The position numbers were made by a program, and so were the translations under genes. From positions 1-26,086 of the IMG/VR virus record IMGVR_UViG_3300027996_000144: a stretch of DNA of 26,086 nt; one strand, written 5' to 3'. Shown here piece by piece: positions 7,118 to 15,846 of this stretch. The notes under the pieces are model-generated. The model was not told the DNA's origin. It made no database searches and saw only the letters and a program-made list of their open reading frames with translations. The stretch is from a virus. Within the stretch, counting starts at the first letter, position 1. Each line of letters opens with the position of its first letter.

Positions 7118-8259
7118 TGGCCATAGGAATCGAAAACCAGTTCTTCTTCTCTTTTAGTCTAGAAGGTAAAGAGGATTTTATAGATGAGCCTGATCTGGAA
7201 TCCTTCACTCTAATTGAGGAAGCTGGAAATGTGCTCCCTACTTACGAGCTTAATTTCAACACCACAGACTCTTCTATTCTTCCCTTATTAAATGAGGGAA
7301 ACGATCTCAATATTCAAATGGGAAAGAGTAGAGCCGAACTTAAAGACGTTTCCTTAAATACAATTAAGACCAGCTCAGAACCAGGAAACCAAAACGAAAC
7401 AAGTTTTAGTATTATGGGTATGCTCTCGGCTCTAGATTATATAACCAACTCAGGCATCTCAGTATCAACTAAAAAATCTGGGATCGAAGTTCTTGAGGAT
7501 ATAATTACTCCTTTCTTCAAGCCTGTCTTTAATGTTTCTAAATCCAGAGATAAGCAAAACTGGATCAGACATAATATTTCATCCAAGAAATTTGTTAATG
7601 AATTATGGATGCACTCAGATTTATTAGACTCATTTCCAGCTATCGGAATAACTGCTGACAAAAAATTTATTTTAAAAGACGTAAAAAAAGATTTAGATAG
7701 AAACTTCGCTAATCAATTTGATTGGAAGTTCACAAAGAATCCACTTCTTCCTACAGATATTGGCTACGATGCTAAGCCCAGACTTAAAACTGAAACAGGT
7801 TTTTTAAATAACTGGATTGGTAATGGTCGTGAGCTTCTCGATTATTGTTTAGAAGAGGGAACAGCCAAAGAAATTTTAGAAATGGCTGACCCTATCTTAG
7901 CCTTGACTCAGAAACTCGCTAAGCGATCTTCTTTAGAAAAAAGATTTGCTGGTGTGGGAATGCAGAATGAGAATACACATTTAAAATACTGGCAATCGTA
8001 TTATCATAACTTGGTTAATCTCGCTCTCCTTGGTTCAGTCACATTAGAACTTACATTTCAAAATCGCTTTGTGGATATAAATATTCTCGATTTAGTAATG
8101 TTCAAGGACGATAATGTGGAAGGGGAGATCGGCTCGAATGAGTTCACTTCGGGTTTGTACTACGTGTCAAAAGTATCGAGGACGGTCCAGGCCAGACAAC
8201 TCACTACGAGAATCCAGTTGGTTAGGGAATCTTTAAACCAAATTCAAATCAAACAGTAA
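7117..8259 (+). CDS. Baseplate hub protein (gp27 / gpD-like)
   Basis: At 380 residues this is close to T4 gp27 (391) and P2 gpD. It sits between the gp53-like gene and the OB-fold spike gene, the normal place for the trimeric hub that joins tube to spike. The N-terminus reads as successive beta strands (FFFSFSLEGKEDFIDEPDLE, then the YELNFNTTDSS segment) of the first tube-like domain. The middle holds helices (DIITPFFKPVF) and the C-terminus has a second barrel with LELTFQNRFVDINILDLVMF, followed by a GLYYVSKVSRTV strand as in hub proteins. No enzyme motif is visible. The start overlaps the previous stop by one base. Confidence 0.75.
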   Translation: MAIGIENQFFFSFSLEGKEDFIDEPDLESFTLIEEAGNVLPTYELNFNTTDSSILPLLNEGNDLNIQMGKSRAELKDVSLNTIKTSSEPGNQNETSFSIMGMLSALDYITNSGISVSTKKSGIEVLEDIITPFFKPVFNVSKSRDKQNWIRHNISSKKFVNELWMHSDLLDSFPAIGITADKKFILKDVKKDLDRNFANQFDWKFTKNPLLPTDIGYDAKPRLKTETGFLNNWIGNGRELLDYCLEEGTAKEILEMADPILALTQKLAKRSSLEKRFAGVGMQNENTHLKYWQSYYHNLVNLALLGSVTLELTFQNRFVDINILDLVMFKDDNVEGEIGSNEFTSGLYYVSKVSRTVQARQLTTRIQLVRESLNQIQIKQ

Positions 8260-8289
8260 TTTCCCTCTCTCCTATTTTCCCTATAGGCC

Positions 8290-8985
8290 ATGCTGATAAA
8301 AATCTCTGAATATATTCGACCTACCCGTTCCCTCTCTAAGCGTTTTAAAGGGGTGGTGGTTGACAACGCTGACCCTAAGAAGCTGGGGAGAGTGAAATGC
8401 ACCATAGAGGGCTTCTTAACAGGGGATACAGCTAATCTACCATGGATGTCTCCAGACAAAGAAGCTTTCCTTGGCGGTTCTAACGCAGCATCTAAATTTT
8501 CTGTACCGAATATGGGATCAGAATTAGTTATAACTTTTCCTTTTGATGATATCTATTCTCCTTTTTATCGCGGGGCCTGGGAATCAGCAATGACTCACCA
8601 CCCACTTTTTGATGCCGACTATCCGAACACTTGGGGAATGGCCGACGAAGCTGGAAACGAATTCACAGTTAATAAAACTTTGGGTGAGACAAAATTCAAA
8701 CACCAGAACGGTCACGAAGTTACTTTCGATACCGATGTAAATATTAAGTCTGCTGGAAAATTAGATTTAACCACTGACACCGAATTAACAATTGCGGGTA
8801 AAACTAAAACCACAGTTGGAGATAGTGCAGGCCAAACTTTAGTAAATGGAATTCAAGTTAAGCTAGCAGGTGGAGGAGTTGGAGTAGCAAGAATAGGAAG
8901 CTCCGCTATGGGTACAGGAAATCTTGGAATCCCAGTAGTATCTACAATCGTTGACGGTTCAACTAAAGTTACGGTGGGTGGATAA
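8290..8985 (+). CDS. Baseplate spike protein with OB fold (gp5/gpV-like)
   Basis: The central spike punctures the outer membrane. Residues about 15-95 form the OB-fold domain (KRFKGVVVDNADPKKLGRVK, then NLPWMSP, the PNMGSELVITFPFDDIYSPF segment, and YRGAW), typical of gp5 N-terminal and P2 gpV domains. Residues about 125-190 are repeating beta strands (VTFDTDVNIKSAGKLDLTTD) as expected for the triple-stranded beta prism. The C-terminus GIPVVSTIVDGSTKVTVGG would form the tip. There is no lysozyme domain, so peptidoglycan digestion must be done elsewhere. The ATG at 8290 is the first start after an in-frame stop; only a weak AGG precedes it after a pyrimidine-rich 30-base gap. Confidence 0.85.
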   Translation: MLIKISEYIRPTRSLSKRFKGVVVDNADPKKLGRVKCTIEGFLTGDTANLPWMSPDKEAFLGGSNAASKFSVPNMGSELVITFPFDDIYSPFYRGAWESAMTHHPLFDADYPNTWGMADEAGNEFTVNKTLGETKFKHQNGHEVTFDTDVNIKSAGKLDLTTDTELTIAGKTKTTVGDSAGQTLVNGIQVKLAGGGVGVARIGSSAMGTGNLGIPVVSTIVDGSTKVTVGG

Positions 8986-10433
8986 TGGCTTTTAATTTTA
9001 CAGACCCAGAAACTAAAAAAATAACTAGTGATATTATTCTTCTTCCTATTTTAATTCAGGGAGTGATAGATCAAAAGGCCGCAGTAGAAGCTTCGCAAGG
9101 TGACATCGACGCAGCGGAAACTAATAACAAAACTTTTTTCGATCACTACTTAAATGTAATTGATCAATATAATAATGAGTTACTACCTCTTAACGGAGAC
9201 AGCGAAACTCTTTATGATGAGCAGGATTTGATAGACAGTGCCCCAAGAAATGCTGATCTAGTTCACTTCCCGCATTCTCCTATCTGGTTACCTCTACAAC
9301 CAAAAGTTTTATTATCGAATACGGGAGAGCCCGATAGCAATAGTGGGATTACAGAGTTAACTATCATGACTCCCATTACAGCTAACATAGCTCAACTAAA
9401 AACTGGGTACTCTGACGGGGCCATCGATACTACGGCTTCAATTGGGGTCGCAGGTGGCACAACAGAATCCGCAGTAGGTGGTTTTGTAGCTGGCCAAGAT
9501 ATTGTGATCGATCAGGCTGGTGTTAGTTTAATTGCAAACATCACAAGTACAGCAGGAGTTCCTACAGTAGGCGCACAAGTTTTAACCTACACAGTTTTAG
9601 CGGGAACAGAAACAGGCTTAGGTGTTGGAGCCAGAATAAGAAACTCTCACCCAGGCTTTAATAATGCTGAAAGAGAAGGGACATCAACTCCCGATGCTCA
9701 AGCCGTTTTAGATTATTGGGCTGGCCTAATCGATACAGAGATCGCTCTCTGGGAAACAAATGTAGCTGATCAAAAAACAGCCGTAGATGCTAACGATGCA
9801 ATTGGATCAGAAGCTTCAGAAATATTAGCAGCTCAAGTAAGTGCTCAAGGCGTAGTCGATGATATCGATACCTGGCAAGCAGCTCCGACCACGGGAGCAG
9901 GTGTAGGCCGTTATGGTGATACTCTCCTAGCCACTATCGAGGCACAAGTAACCGCACGAACCACTGAGCACCCTTTAAGACTCGCGGAAATAACAGCAGC
10001 TCTAGGAACACTTTCCCAAAATCCTGATGGGACCTTTAGCGGAGCTGGAAATTATTTTAAATTATTTGGTTGGGTTAATAAAAGAATTAACACAGCTTCA
10101 GGATCACTGGGAAATAGTTTACGTCAAGATATACCTATTCAAGTTCTAGATCAGCAAGCAATAGATTTTCAAGATCAGTTAGATGAATACGAATTAATTT
10201 TTTCTTCGAATGCTACAGATCAAGATATTGCTAGTGATGATTTATTAATACCTTTAGTAGGAGATATAAGTGGTCTACAAGTTGGGAATACTGTTTTACT
10301 CATGGATAACAATAGCAGCGTTTTCACCCGCACTATTGACGCTATCTTCCCACAGTCAATCCAAATTGACACCTCACTTGGTACTAATCTACTCGTTAAT
10401 GACGTTGCGAGAGTTGCGGAGAAGTTAAACTAA
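8985..10433 (+). CDS. Unidentified baseplate-region protein, 482 aa
   Basis: I do not recognise this protein. It lies between the spike and the gp25-like wedge and overlaps the spike stop by one base, so it is probably a virion or assembly protein of the baseplate. Residues about 18-60 are a likely coiled coil (QKAAVEASQGDIDAAE). The residue 130-225 region is Thr/Gly/Ala-rich beta structure. Residues about 240-330 are again helical (ALWETNVADQKTAVDAND), and the last 70 residues read as a small beta domain (DDLLIPLVGDISGLQVGNTV). No signal peptide, membrane segment or cysteine is seen. Possible roles are a spike accessory, a hub-wedge linker or a baseplate-anchored fibre. Confidence 0.72.
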   Translation: MAFNFTDPETKKITSDIILLPILIQGVIDQKAAVEASQGDIDAAETNNKTFFDHYLNVIDQYNNELLPLNGDSETLYDEQDLIDSAPRNADLVHFPHSPIWLPLQPKVLLSNTGEPDSNSGITELTIMTPITANIAQLKTGYSDGAIDTTASIGVAGGTTESAVGGFVAGQDIVIDQAGVSLIANITSTAGVPTVGAQVLTYTVLAGTETGLGVGARIRNSHPGFNNAEREGTSTPDAQAVLDYWAGLIDTEIALWETNVADQKTAVDANDAIGSEASEILAAQVSAQGVVDDIDTWQAAPTTGAGVGRYGDTLLATIEAQVTARTTEHPLRLAEITAALGTLSQNPDGTFSGAGNYFKLFGWVNKRINTASGSLGNSLRQDIPIQVLDQQAIDFQDQLDEYELIFSSNATDQDIASDDLLIPLVGDISGLQVGNTVLLMDNNSSVFTRTIDAIFPQSIQIDTSLGTNLLVNDVARVAEKLN

Positions 10434-10817
10434 ATGGCTACTTTATTTTCAGACTTAAATCAATTCACAGCTTCGACCAAACCTTTATTGATTGATGTCG
10501 AATCTATTTACCAATCGATCATAAATATTTTATCGACTAGAAAAGGTGAGCGCCCTTTCCTTCCTAGATTTGGTGTTGACTTAGACGATACACTTTTCGA
10601 TCTAATGGATGAAGCCTCCTCTCTCGAAGTTCTATCTGAAGTTACAGAAGCAATTGAAGACAGCGAGCCCCGAGTAATTATTGACACCTCTAGAACGGAT
10701 GTTATTCCTGATCCAGATAATAACTCCTTCGAATTAATTCTAGGTTTTAAATTAAAAGGTTTTGAAGATAAGAATTTCGATACTAAAAGTTTCACTATTA
10801 ACCAACTTGCAGCATAG
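10434..10817 (+). CDS. Baseplate wedge protein gp25-like (GPW/gp25 family)
   Basis: This 127-residue product matches T4 gp25 and P2 gpW: an N-terminal IYQSIINILSTRKGERPFLP segment, FGVDLDDTLFDL, an SEVTEAIEDSEPRV helix and the closing FELILGFKL strand. The family has a lysozyme-like fold name for historical reasons but acts structurally in the wedge core, binding gp6 and sheath and helping to trigger contraction. Here it is encoded immediately before its usual partner, the gp6/J-like gene. The ATG at 10434 lies directly after the previous TAA. Confidence 0.92.
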   Translation: MATLFSDLNQFTASTKPLLIDVESIYQSIINILSTRKGERPFLPRFGVDLDDTLFDLMDEASSLEVLSEVTEAIEDSEPRVIIDTSRTDVIPDPDNNSFELILGFKLKGFEDKNFDTKSFTINQLAA

Positions 10818-10827
10818 GATATAAAAC

Positions 10828-12750
10828 GTGTCTTTTATTATTAATCCAAATTCAATAGATAGAAATCAGATTAAGACTGATATTCGAGCCTTTATTGATG
10901 GGCTTCCTGATGCTGCAAAATGGCAGGACTTTTTTGATTCGTCTCAGGGAACTACCATCATCGACATCATGGCGGGTATGGGCGGTTTCTTTGCTTACAA
11001 TACCATCGTTGCTCGAAGAGAAAATTATATTCGAAACGTGACCAATCGATCTTCAGCAGTTGGGATCGCAGGTTACTTAGGTTACTCAGCCTTTCGAGGG
11101 ACTAACTCAAAACTAAAGCTGAATGTCACTCCCAACTTTACAGGGACAATTAATAAGAAAGATATTTTGGGCTCAGTTCAGGACAAGGACATCATAGCTC
11201 TAGCCGATACCCCAGTCACTTCGGGCATAGCTGTTGATATCGATGTCGTAGTAGGGAGCCTTCTATCTGAAGATATAACGGTTCCAAATGCTAAGCCTAA
11301 TTCTTTTCGCTACAGTAAGAAGAATGTATCCAGCGATATTTTCCTCTCACTCAATGGAACAGAAGTCCCCCTAAGCTCTACTTTGATTGATGCCACTAAA
11401 GAAAAATTTGTGGCCATCTCAAATGTTTTTGGATCGGTAGATGTCTTCTATTTAAATACTCCGACCTTCACTACCAAATACGACACAGGCGACACACTTA
11501 CTTTAGAGTGGATCGAGTTAGGGGATTTAACTTTTGCTCTAGCCGATGTCTCTTTTGATTTTGGTACTCTGAATACTTCTGAAGTAACTTCGAATTTTAT
11601 TGTTCAGGAAGATACGGATTCGATAAAAATTAATGCCCCACTTTTTCATGAGACTCAGTTTGTGATTAGGGGCCGAGAAGATTACCTTAAAAACTTTCAG
11701 CTTATCGACACAACTTTATTAGATACGGACTTCAGAGATATTAGTCCCTCTGTAATTGATCTAGTTTATATTCGATCAGACCTATCACTATTTAGTGCAG
11801 CAGAAAAAGCTGTTCTAATAGCTGAGCTGGCCACCTTTAGAAGTATGGGTCTCCAGCCTCCTACCATCAGTGACCCCGTGAGAGTTCCTTTGAGCTTGCA
11901 GGTCACAGCTACCCTAGCCAATGCAGATGGTGACCCTGTTACAGAGATCACAGACAAAGTAAATCTTAGAGAAAATATTCTCCAAAAATTAATTAACTTC
12001 GGCCTTCTCGAAAACGAAATTGAAAGTGCTGCAAATATTTTAATTGCTCGGCCTGTAATTATTTCTGCCACATGGTCAGCAGCTCTGAAAGTTAGAAAAG
12101 GCTCTTACATAACTCCTACAGTTGATAACGGTAGAATCTATCGAGTTAACGAATTCATTTATTTATCCGCTGGAGTAGAGCCTACTTTTCCTGTAGTTGA
12201 AGGTGATCTCATTACAGATGGCGAGATAGTATGGGAAGCCAGAGCACAGCAAAACTTATTAAGATTGGATTGGCTAGCCACTACTCAATACAGAGAAGGG
12301 GATATTGTAGTTCCTACCACACCAAATAATTTTGAATATGTAGCTGTAGATTTTATTAATCTATCAGGAGCTACCGAACCAGTATGGCCACCTCTATCAG
12401 GTCAAACACCTGCCCAAGTTCAAGGCACACTAGTTGAAGACGGTGGAATTTTGTGGATGATGCTCCCTCAAGTAGGAACTCCTGCTGTATGGACTACCGC
12501 CACGAATTATAAAACAGGCTCTTTAATTATTCCTACAAATCAAACCACTTCGGACATGATCGGAGTAATGCTTCAGTGTGTGGGCTTCCTAGGAACTACC
12601 GCTGGAAGTGAACCTGTCTTTCCTACTACCCTAGATGATTTAGTCACTGATGGAAATATTAGTTGGGAAGCTAACGATCCTCAAGCTGATCCTAAGAAAT
12701 TAGGCTTCAATGAGTACTTCACTATAGCGACTACTGTGGTGGCTTCTTAA
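10828..12750 (+). CDS. Baseplate wedge protein gp6/J-like with three tandem adhesin-like repeats
   Basis: Start is GTG at 10828 (AGGAT upstream). Residues 1-100 contain the wedge signature (FFDSSQGTTIIDIMAGMGGF, then a YNTIVARRENYI helix and SAVGIAGYLGYS), as in T4 gp6 (660 residues) and P2 gpJ; residues about 310-410 hold the conserved LQPPTISDPVRVPLSLQVTA region. Gp6 dimers form the iris ring that opens at contraction. From about residue 415 to 615 three repeats of about 65 residues follow the pattern W..A..Y..G..V.PT, then EP.FP or EPVWP, then a DG..W segment. Such repeats are common in phage adhesins and are thought to bind sugars. Finding them inside a wedge protein suggests a decorated baseplate. 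Confidence 0.88.
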   Translation: MSFIINPNSIDRNQIKTDIRAFIDGLPDAAKWQDFFDSSQGTTIIDIMAGMGGFFAYNTIVARRENYIRNVTNRSSAVGIAGYLGYSAFRGTNSKLKLNVTPNFTGTINKKDILGSVQDKDIIALADTPVTSGIAVDIDVVVGSLLSEDITVPNAKPNSFRYSKKNVSSDIFLSLNGTEVPLSSTLIDATKEKFVAISNVFGSVDVFYLNTPTFTTKYDTGDTLTLEWIELGDLTFALADVSFDFGTLNTSEVTSNFIVQEDTDSIKINAPLFHETQFVIRGREDYLKNFQLIDTTLLDTDFRDISPSVIDLVYIRSDLSLFSAAEKAVLIAELATFRSMGLQPPTISDPVRVPLSLQVTATLANADGDPVTEITDKVNLRENILQKLINFGLLENEIESAANILIARPVIISATWSAALKVRKGSYITPTVDNGRIYRVNEFIYLSAGVEPTFPVVEGDLITDGEIVWEARAQQNLLRLDWLATTQYREGDIVVPTTPNNFEYVAVDFINLSGATEPVWPPLSGQTPAQVQGTLVEDGGILWMMLPQVGTPAVWTTATNYKTGSLIIPTNQTTSDMIGVMLQCVGFLGTTAGSEPVFPTTLDDLVTDGNISWEANDPQADPKKLGFNEYFTIATTVVAS

Positions 12751-13400
12751 TGGCTAAGTTAATCGACGCAAGTTCATTCTTTCCTGAAAAGCTTAAAGGT
12801 AACGAGCTTAACATAAAAGCCTCAGAGATTTTAGATTTTCTAATGACTCAGGCCTTTACCGATTTAGATGATACACGATTAAAATTTAGAGGACCTGATC
12901 AAGTTACGATAGAGGTCATCCAAGAAATTTTATTCGAATTAGGTTTTGAAGACCTTTCTAATTTATTAACAGCATCACAGAATATTGATCCGAATGCTAT
13001 TCTAGCTTTTTCTGCCATGATCTTTTTACTTAAAGGACACAGAGATGGTTTAGAAATGGTGTTAAACCTCTTAGGATTTTCATTCACTATTGAAGAATGG
13101 TGGGAGCAAGTTCCAAAGGCCGTACCTGACACATTTCTTTTAGAAATTGTTTTAGACACATCGCAAGTAAGCGACATCTTCGGAACAATTAATAATTTAC
13201 AAAAGTTTATTCAGGGTTATGTCTATCCCATTTTAGACCCTCTGATTTTAGTTATCTCATATCAAGTCGCAGAAATTAATGTAAACGTAGCAGGTTTTCC
13301 TGACAAAGAAGTGCAAGGCACAACACCAGGAACTTTTCCAATTAACGGAATAGCAGGGTTTACAGACAAAGAAGTTACTGGAAGTATAGTTGAACCTTAA
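12750..13400 (+). CDS. Baseplate/tail protein gpI-like
   Basis: P2 gpI-type proteins join the wedge to the tail fibres. This 216-residue product follows the gp6/J-like gene with a one-base overlap, matching the P2 order W-J-I-H. It has the long N-terminal helical region with RFRGPDQ-like KFRGPDQVTIEVIQ, the MIFLLKGHRDGLEMVLNLLG helix pair and a strand-rich end (FLLEIVLDTS). The C-terminus carries two copies of AGFxDKEVxG separated by a short linker (residues about 180-215), a small repeat of unknown meaning. The next gene is a collar-fibre protein with its own ribosome site, TAGGAGAAG. Confidence 0.72.
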   Translation: MAKLIDASSFFPEKLKGNELNIKASEILDFLMTQAFTDLDDTRLKFRGPDQVTIEVIQEILFELGFEDLSNLLTASQNIDPNAILAFSAMIFLLKGHRDGLEMVLNLLGFSFTIEEWWEQVPKAVPDTFLLEIVLDTSQVSDIFGTINNLQKFIQGYVYPILDPLILVISYQVAEINVNVAGFPDKEVQGTTPGTFPINGIAGFTDKEVTGSIVEP

Positions 13401-13415
13401 TAGGAGAAGTACGTC

Positions 13416-14255
13416 ATGGCTGTAATTGGTGTTTTGACAAACGAGGGTATCGTAGAAGCCTTGGCAGCAGAAGCCAATCAGGGTTTTGAAATTAGGCCAA
13501 CATCTTTTGGTGTATCGGCTACTAAAGGAGCCCTAGTTCAGACTAGAGGCATAGCAGATATTAATGCAGAATGGTTTAGTGCTGCAATATCAACTTTCAC
13601 TATCATCGGAACAGATGTGTTGGAGGCTGAGCTAGTCATTCCTCCAGGTGAAAACGGGGGCGTTCCCATTGACGTAGGGGAGATTTACTTAAAAGCGTTA
13701 GATCAAGCTACGAATCCTTTTTTATTAATTCTTGCTCAACCAGACCTGGGCTCAACACCTCTGACCTACGATCCTGATGGCCAGTTAAAAATTAGAGTTC
13801 AAATTCAATTAACGAATGTGAATCTTGCTAATAATTTTAATTTCATTTTTAGTCAGGCCCAAGAAATTGCAGCTCATGATAATAATGAATTCACTCACCA
13901 TACTAATAAAGGACCCTTCACAATTGATAACGATACTATAGGTGGAGCAGGGGTTACAAATATTGCGGGATTACTTTTTAACAACGTAGTTAGTAAGGCC
14001 GCTCGCTTTGATTACTTCATTAGAAGAAAAACAGATACTCAAATTGTTATTGAATATGGTCAAGCTTTCGTTTGGTATGACGACATCGGAGCAGTTTGGG
14101 CCGCAGAGTTTACAAGTAATAACGGTAATGATGCTGGAGCAATTTTAGACATCGACGCAGCTACAGGCCAGATGACTTACAACTCAGATGATTTTACTGG
14201 GGCCAATTACGAAAGTTCCATGGACGTTTATCACATTAAACACATCCTATTATAA
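13416..14255 (+). CDS. Tail fibre / tail-collar fibre protein
   Basis: Phage tail-collar fibre proteins attach receptor-binding fibres to the baseplate, like the N-terminus of P2 gpH. The first 150 residues match the family pattern: an opening with LTNEGIVEALAA, a SFGVSATKG segment, VLEAELVIPPGENGG, then VGEIYLKALDQ and a KIRVQIQLTNVNL strand. The second half (about 150-279) is an elongated beta-rich region ending YHIKHILL. Location after the gpI-like gene is as expected. It has no catalytic motif. At 279 residues it is shorter than most full fibres, so host recognition may be shared with the genes downstream. Confidence 0.75.
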   Translation: MAVIGVLTNEGIVEALAAEANQGFEIRPTSFGVSATKGALVQTRGIADINAEWFSAAISTFTIIGTDVLEAELVIPPGENGGVPIDVGEIYLKALDQATNPFLLILAQPDLGSTPLTYDPDGQLKIRVQIQLTNVNLANNFNFIFSQAQEIAAHDNNEFTHHTNKGPFTIDNDTIGGAGVTNIAGLLFNNVVSKAARFDYFIRRKTDTQIVIEYGQAFVWYDDIGAVWAAEFTSNNGNDAGAILDIDAATGQMTYNSDDFTGANYESSMDVYHIKHILL

Positions 14256-14268
14256 AGGGAGATTATAA

Positions 14269-15111
14269 ATGAAATTCTTATGTACGTTTTTACTCATCTT
14301 ACTAACCTTCTCTAATACTGCGTTAGGAAAGGGACGTTCTTTTAAAGTAGATCAATTTAATTTGGGCGATCCCAGAACTTCCTCAGCCAGTCCTACAGAT
14401 ATTATAGTAGATAAACACGGAAACATAATCAGGTCAGAGGCTACGGGTTGGATTTTCTCTGAGGACGGGGGATCGACCTTCGATAGCCTAGCACCTAAAA
14501 CCCCACAAGAAATTAAGTTTATCAATGGGGCTGGAATACATACACTTTTTGCTTCCACTACAGGTGATGTGAGAACAGGACTACCATCCGCTTCAGGCAC
14601 ACCTGGCGAAGTGTTAAGCCTGAAGGATGCTAACGGAAATACTGAATGGCTACCGCCAGCAGGTGTGACTGTCCAACACGAAGGTTGGAGAAAGTTTGGG
14701 GGCTATGGCGCTACAGATACTAAGATACCCTACGGAATTTTTTCAGCGAGTAGCACTAATCCTGGTGGAGGGCTGTTTACTTTCTCTACCAGCACAGTCT
14801 TTGGAACCACCGTCACCTTTTTAACCGCCAACTTAGAAGTGACTACCTGCTTTAGTTTCGGACAGTCGGGTGAATTTGGATTCACCGTTAATAGTTCCAG
14901 GCTAACCACTAATATTAGTACAATAGCTAACAGCCAGGACTCAGATGAAATTATCGCAATGACTCACGCATCAGGGGCAGGGGGGCAGAATTACAGCAGT
15001 GTATGTTTCACTTTCTTCCCTGGATCGGGACAAGTACTAAGACCTCATACAGTAGGTCAAACACCTAATGCTAATTTCGGGCGATTCAACGTAACAGCAA
15101 GACAAAGATAA
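14269..15111 (+). CDS. Exported fibre-like protein with Sec signal peptide
   Basis: The start ATG follows AAAGGGAG. The first 20 residues (MKFLCTFLLILLTFSNTALG) are a textbook Sec signal peptide with a likely cut after ALG. The mature protein has a SASPTDIIVDKHGNIIRSEA region, an SEDGGSTFD element, and a GTPGEVLSLKDANGNTEWLP motif common in phage fibre knobs, then a Gly/Ser/Thr-rich beta C-terminal domain of about 140 residues with two cysteines. A signal peptide on a fibre-like protein is unusual: it predicts release into the host periplasm or surface rather than direct virion assembly. Roles in receptor masking, superinfection exclusion or late assembly outside the cytoplasm are conceivable. 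Confidence 0.7.
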   Translation: MKFLCTFLLILLTFSNTALGKGRSFKVDQFNLGDPRTSSASPTDIIVDKHGNIIRSEATGWIFSEDGGSTFDSLAPKTPQEIKFINGAGIHTLFASTTGDVRTGLPSASGTPGEVLSLKDANGNTEWLPPAGVTVQHEGWRKFGGYGATDTKIPYGIFSASSTNPGGGLFTFSTSTVFGTTVTFLTANLEVTTCFSFGQSGEFGFTVNSSRLTTNISTIANSQDSDEIIAMTHASGAGGQNYSSVCFTFFPGSGQVLRPHTVGQTPNANFGRFNVTARQR

Positions 15112-15139
15112 ACACCACACACATAAGGAGAACGCACCC

Positions 15140-15364
15140 ATGAAAAAATTTTTATTTTTACTACTGTTTTCATTCACGGCCGAAGCCTTTGATCCAAGCT
15201 TAAACATGGCTTCCACCCACCCACAATTTCCAAAAATAAGGTCAGATATAGAAAGTGTGAACTGCCTAGCAATGATGAACCACACTTTCTTTGACTTTGC
15301 ACCTGTGCAATTTAAAAAGTTTATCAAGGCTTTATGTAGAGTTAAGAAGGGTAAGAATAAATAA
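15140..15364 (+). CDS. Small exported protein, 74 aa
   Basis: The ATG at 15140 follows TAAGGAG. Residues 1-16 form a Sec signal peptide (MKKFLFLLLFSFTAEA) with a likely cut after AEA. The mature peptide of about 58 residues has two cysteines that could form a disulphide in the periplasm and a basic tail (CRVKKGKNK). There is no lipobox, so it is not a typical Rz1 spanin. It lies between two other signal-peptide genes and near the lysis end of the fibre block. A role in lysis, exclusion or the host envelope is possible; I do not recognise a family. Confidence 0.65.
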   Translation: MKKFLFLLLFSFTAEAFDPSLNMASTHPQFPKIRSDIESVNCLAMMNHTFFDFAPVQFKKFIKALCRVKKGKNK

Positions 15365-15393
15365 TACTATTTATATAAAAGGAGATAATACTT

Positions 15394-15822
15394 ATGAAAA
15401 ATTTAATTAAACTTTTAGCTGCTTTGTCACTGTTACTCTTTGCTTCTAGTGCCTATGCTTATACAGTTTTAGGGGAGGTTCCAGGTGATCCGTTAGAATG
15501 GATAAAATGGGCTTATACTCAAGTTCTCTCAGCAAAGGCCTCTTCCAGTGCTGTCAAAGTAGGGTTACTTCTTTGGGCCTTGATAGGTCTATCTAAGTTC
15601 ACTTCTCTTAAAAAATATTTTGATAAGTTAGGCAAGTGGAAATCAGCACTCCCCCTAGTCTTAGGTGCTACTGCGGAACTACTCTACAATATGCCTGATA
15701 AAGCAGGCGTGTCTTCTATCTTCGCTGTGTTACTAGCGGGGGCTAGTGGTTCTGGTCTGATTTCTGTGGCCTGGCACCATATTGTAAAGGCTATTAAACC
15801 TAAAACCGAACAAAAGGTTTAA
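15394..15822 (+). CDS. Membrane protein with signal peptide, holin candidate
   Basis: The ATG at 15394 has AAGGAGAT upstream. Residues 1-22 are a signal peptide with an AYA cut site. Two or three hydrophobic segments follow (about residues 54-66, 82-97 and 105-126), separated by basic loops, ending in a lysine-rich tail (KAIKPKTEQKV). Size (142 residues), membrane layout and a charged C-terminus fit a holin that makes pores for the endolysin at 20800, although the endolysin lies 5 kb away. An alternative is a small exported membrane protein that blocks superinfection. No known holin motif can be named. Confidence 0.6.
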   Translation: MKNLIKLLAALSLLLFASSAYAYTVLGEVPGDPLEWIKWAYTQVLSAKASSSAVKVGLLLWALIGLSKFTSLKKYFDKLGKWKSALPLVLGATAELLYNMPDKAGVSSIFAVLLAGASGSGLISVAWHHIVKAIKPKTEQKV

Positions 15823-15846
15823 TCTAAAAGAAGGTGAGAATAGACT

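Noticed and set aside
8260-8289. Pyrimidine-rich tract before the spike gene as a regulatory element
   Set aside because: It is short, with no stable stem and no known motif; only the weak ribosome site is notable.
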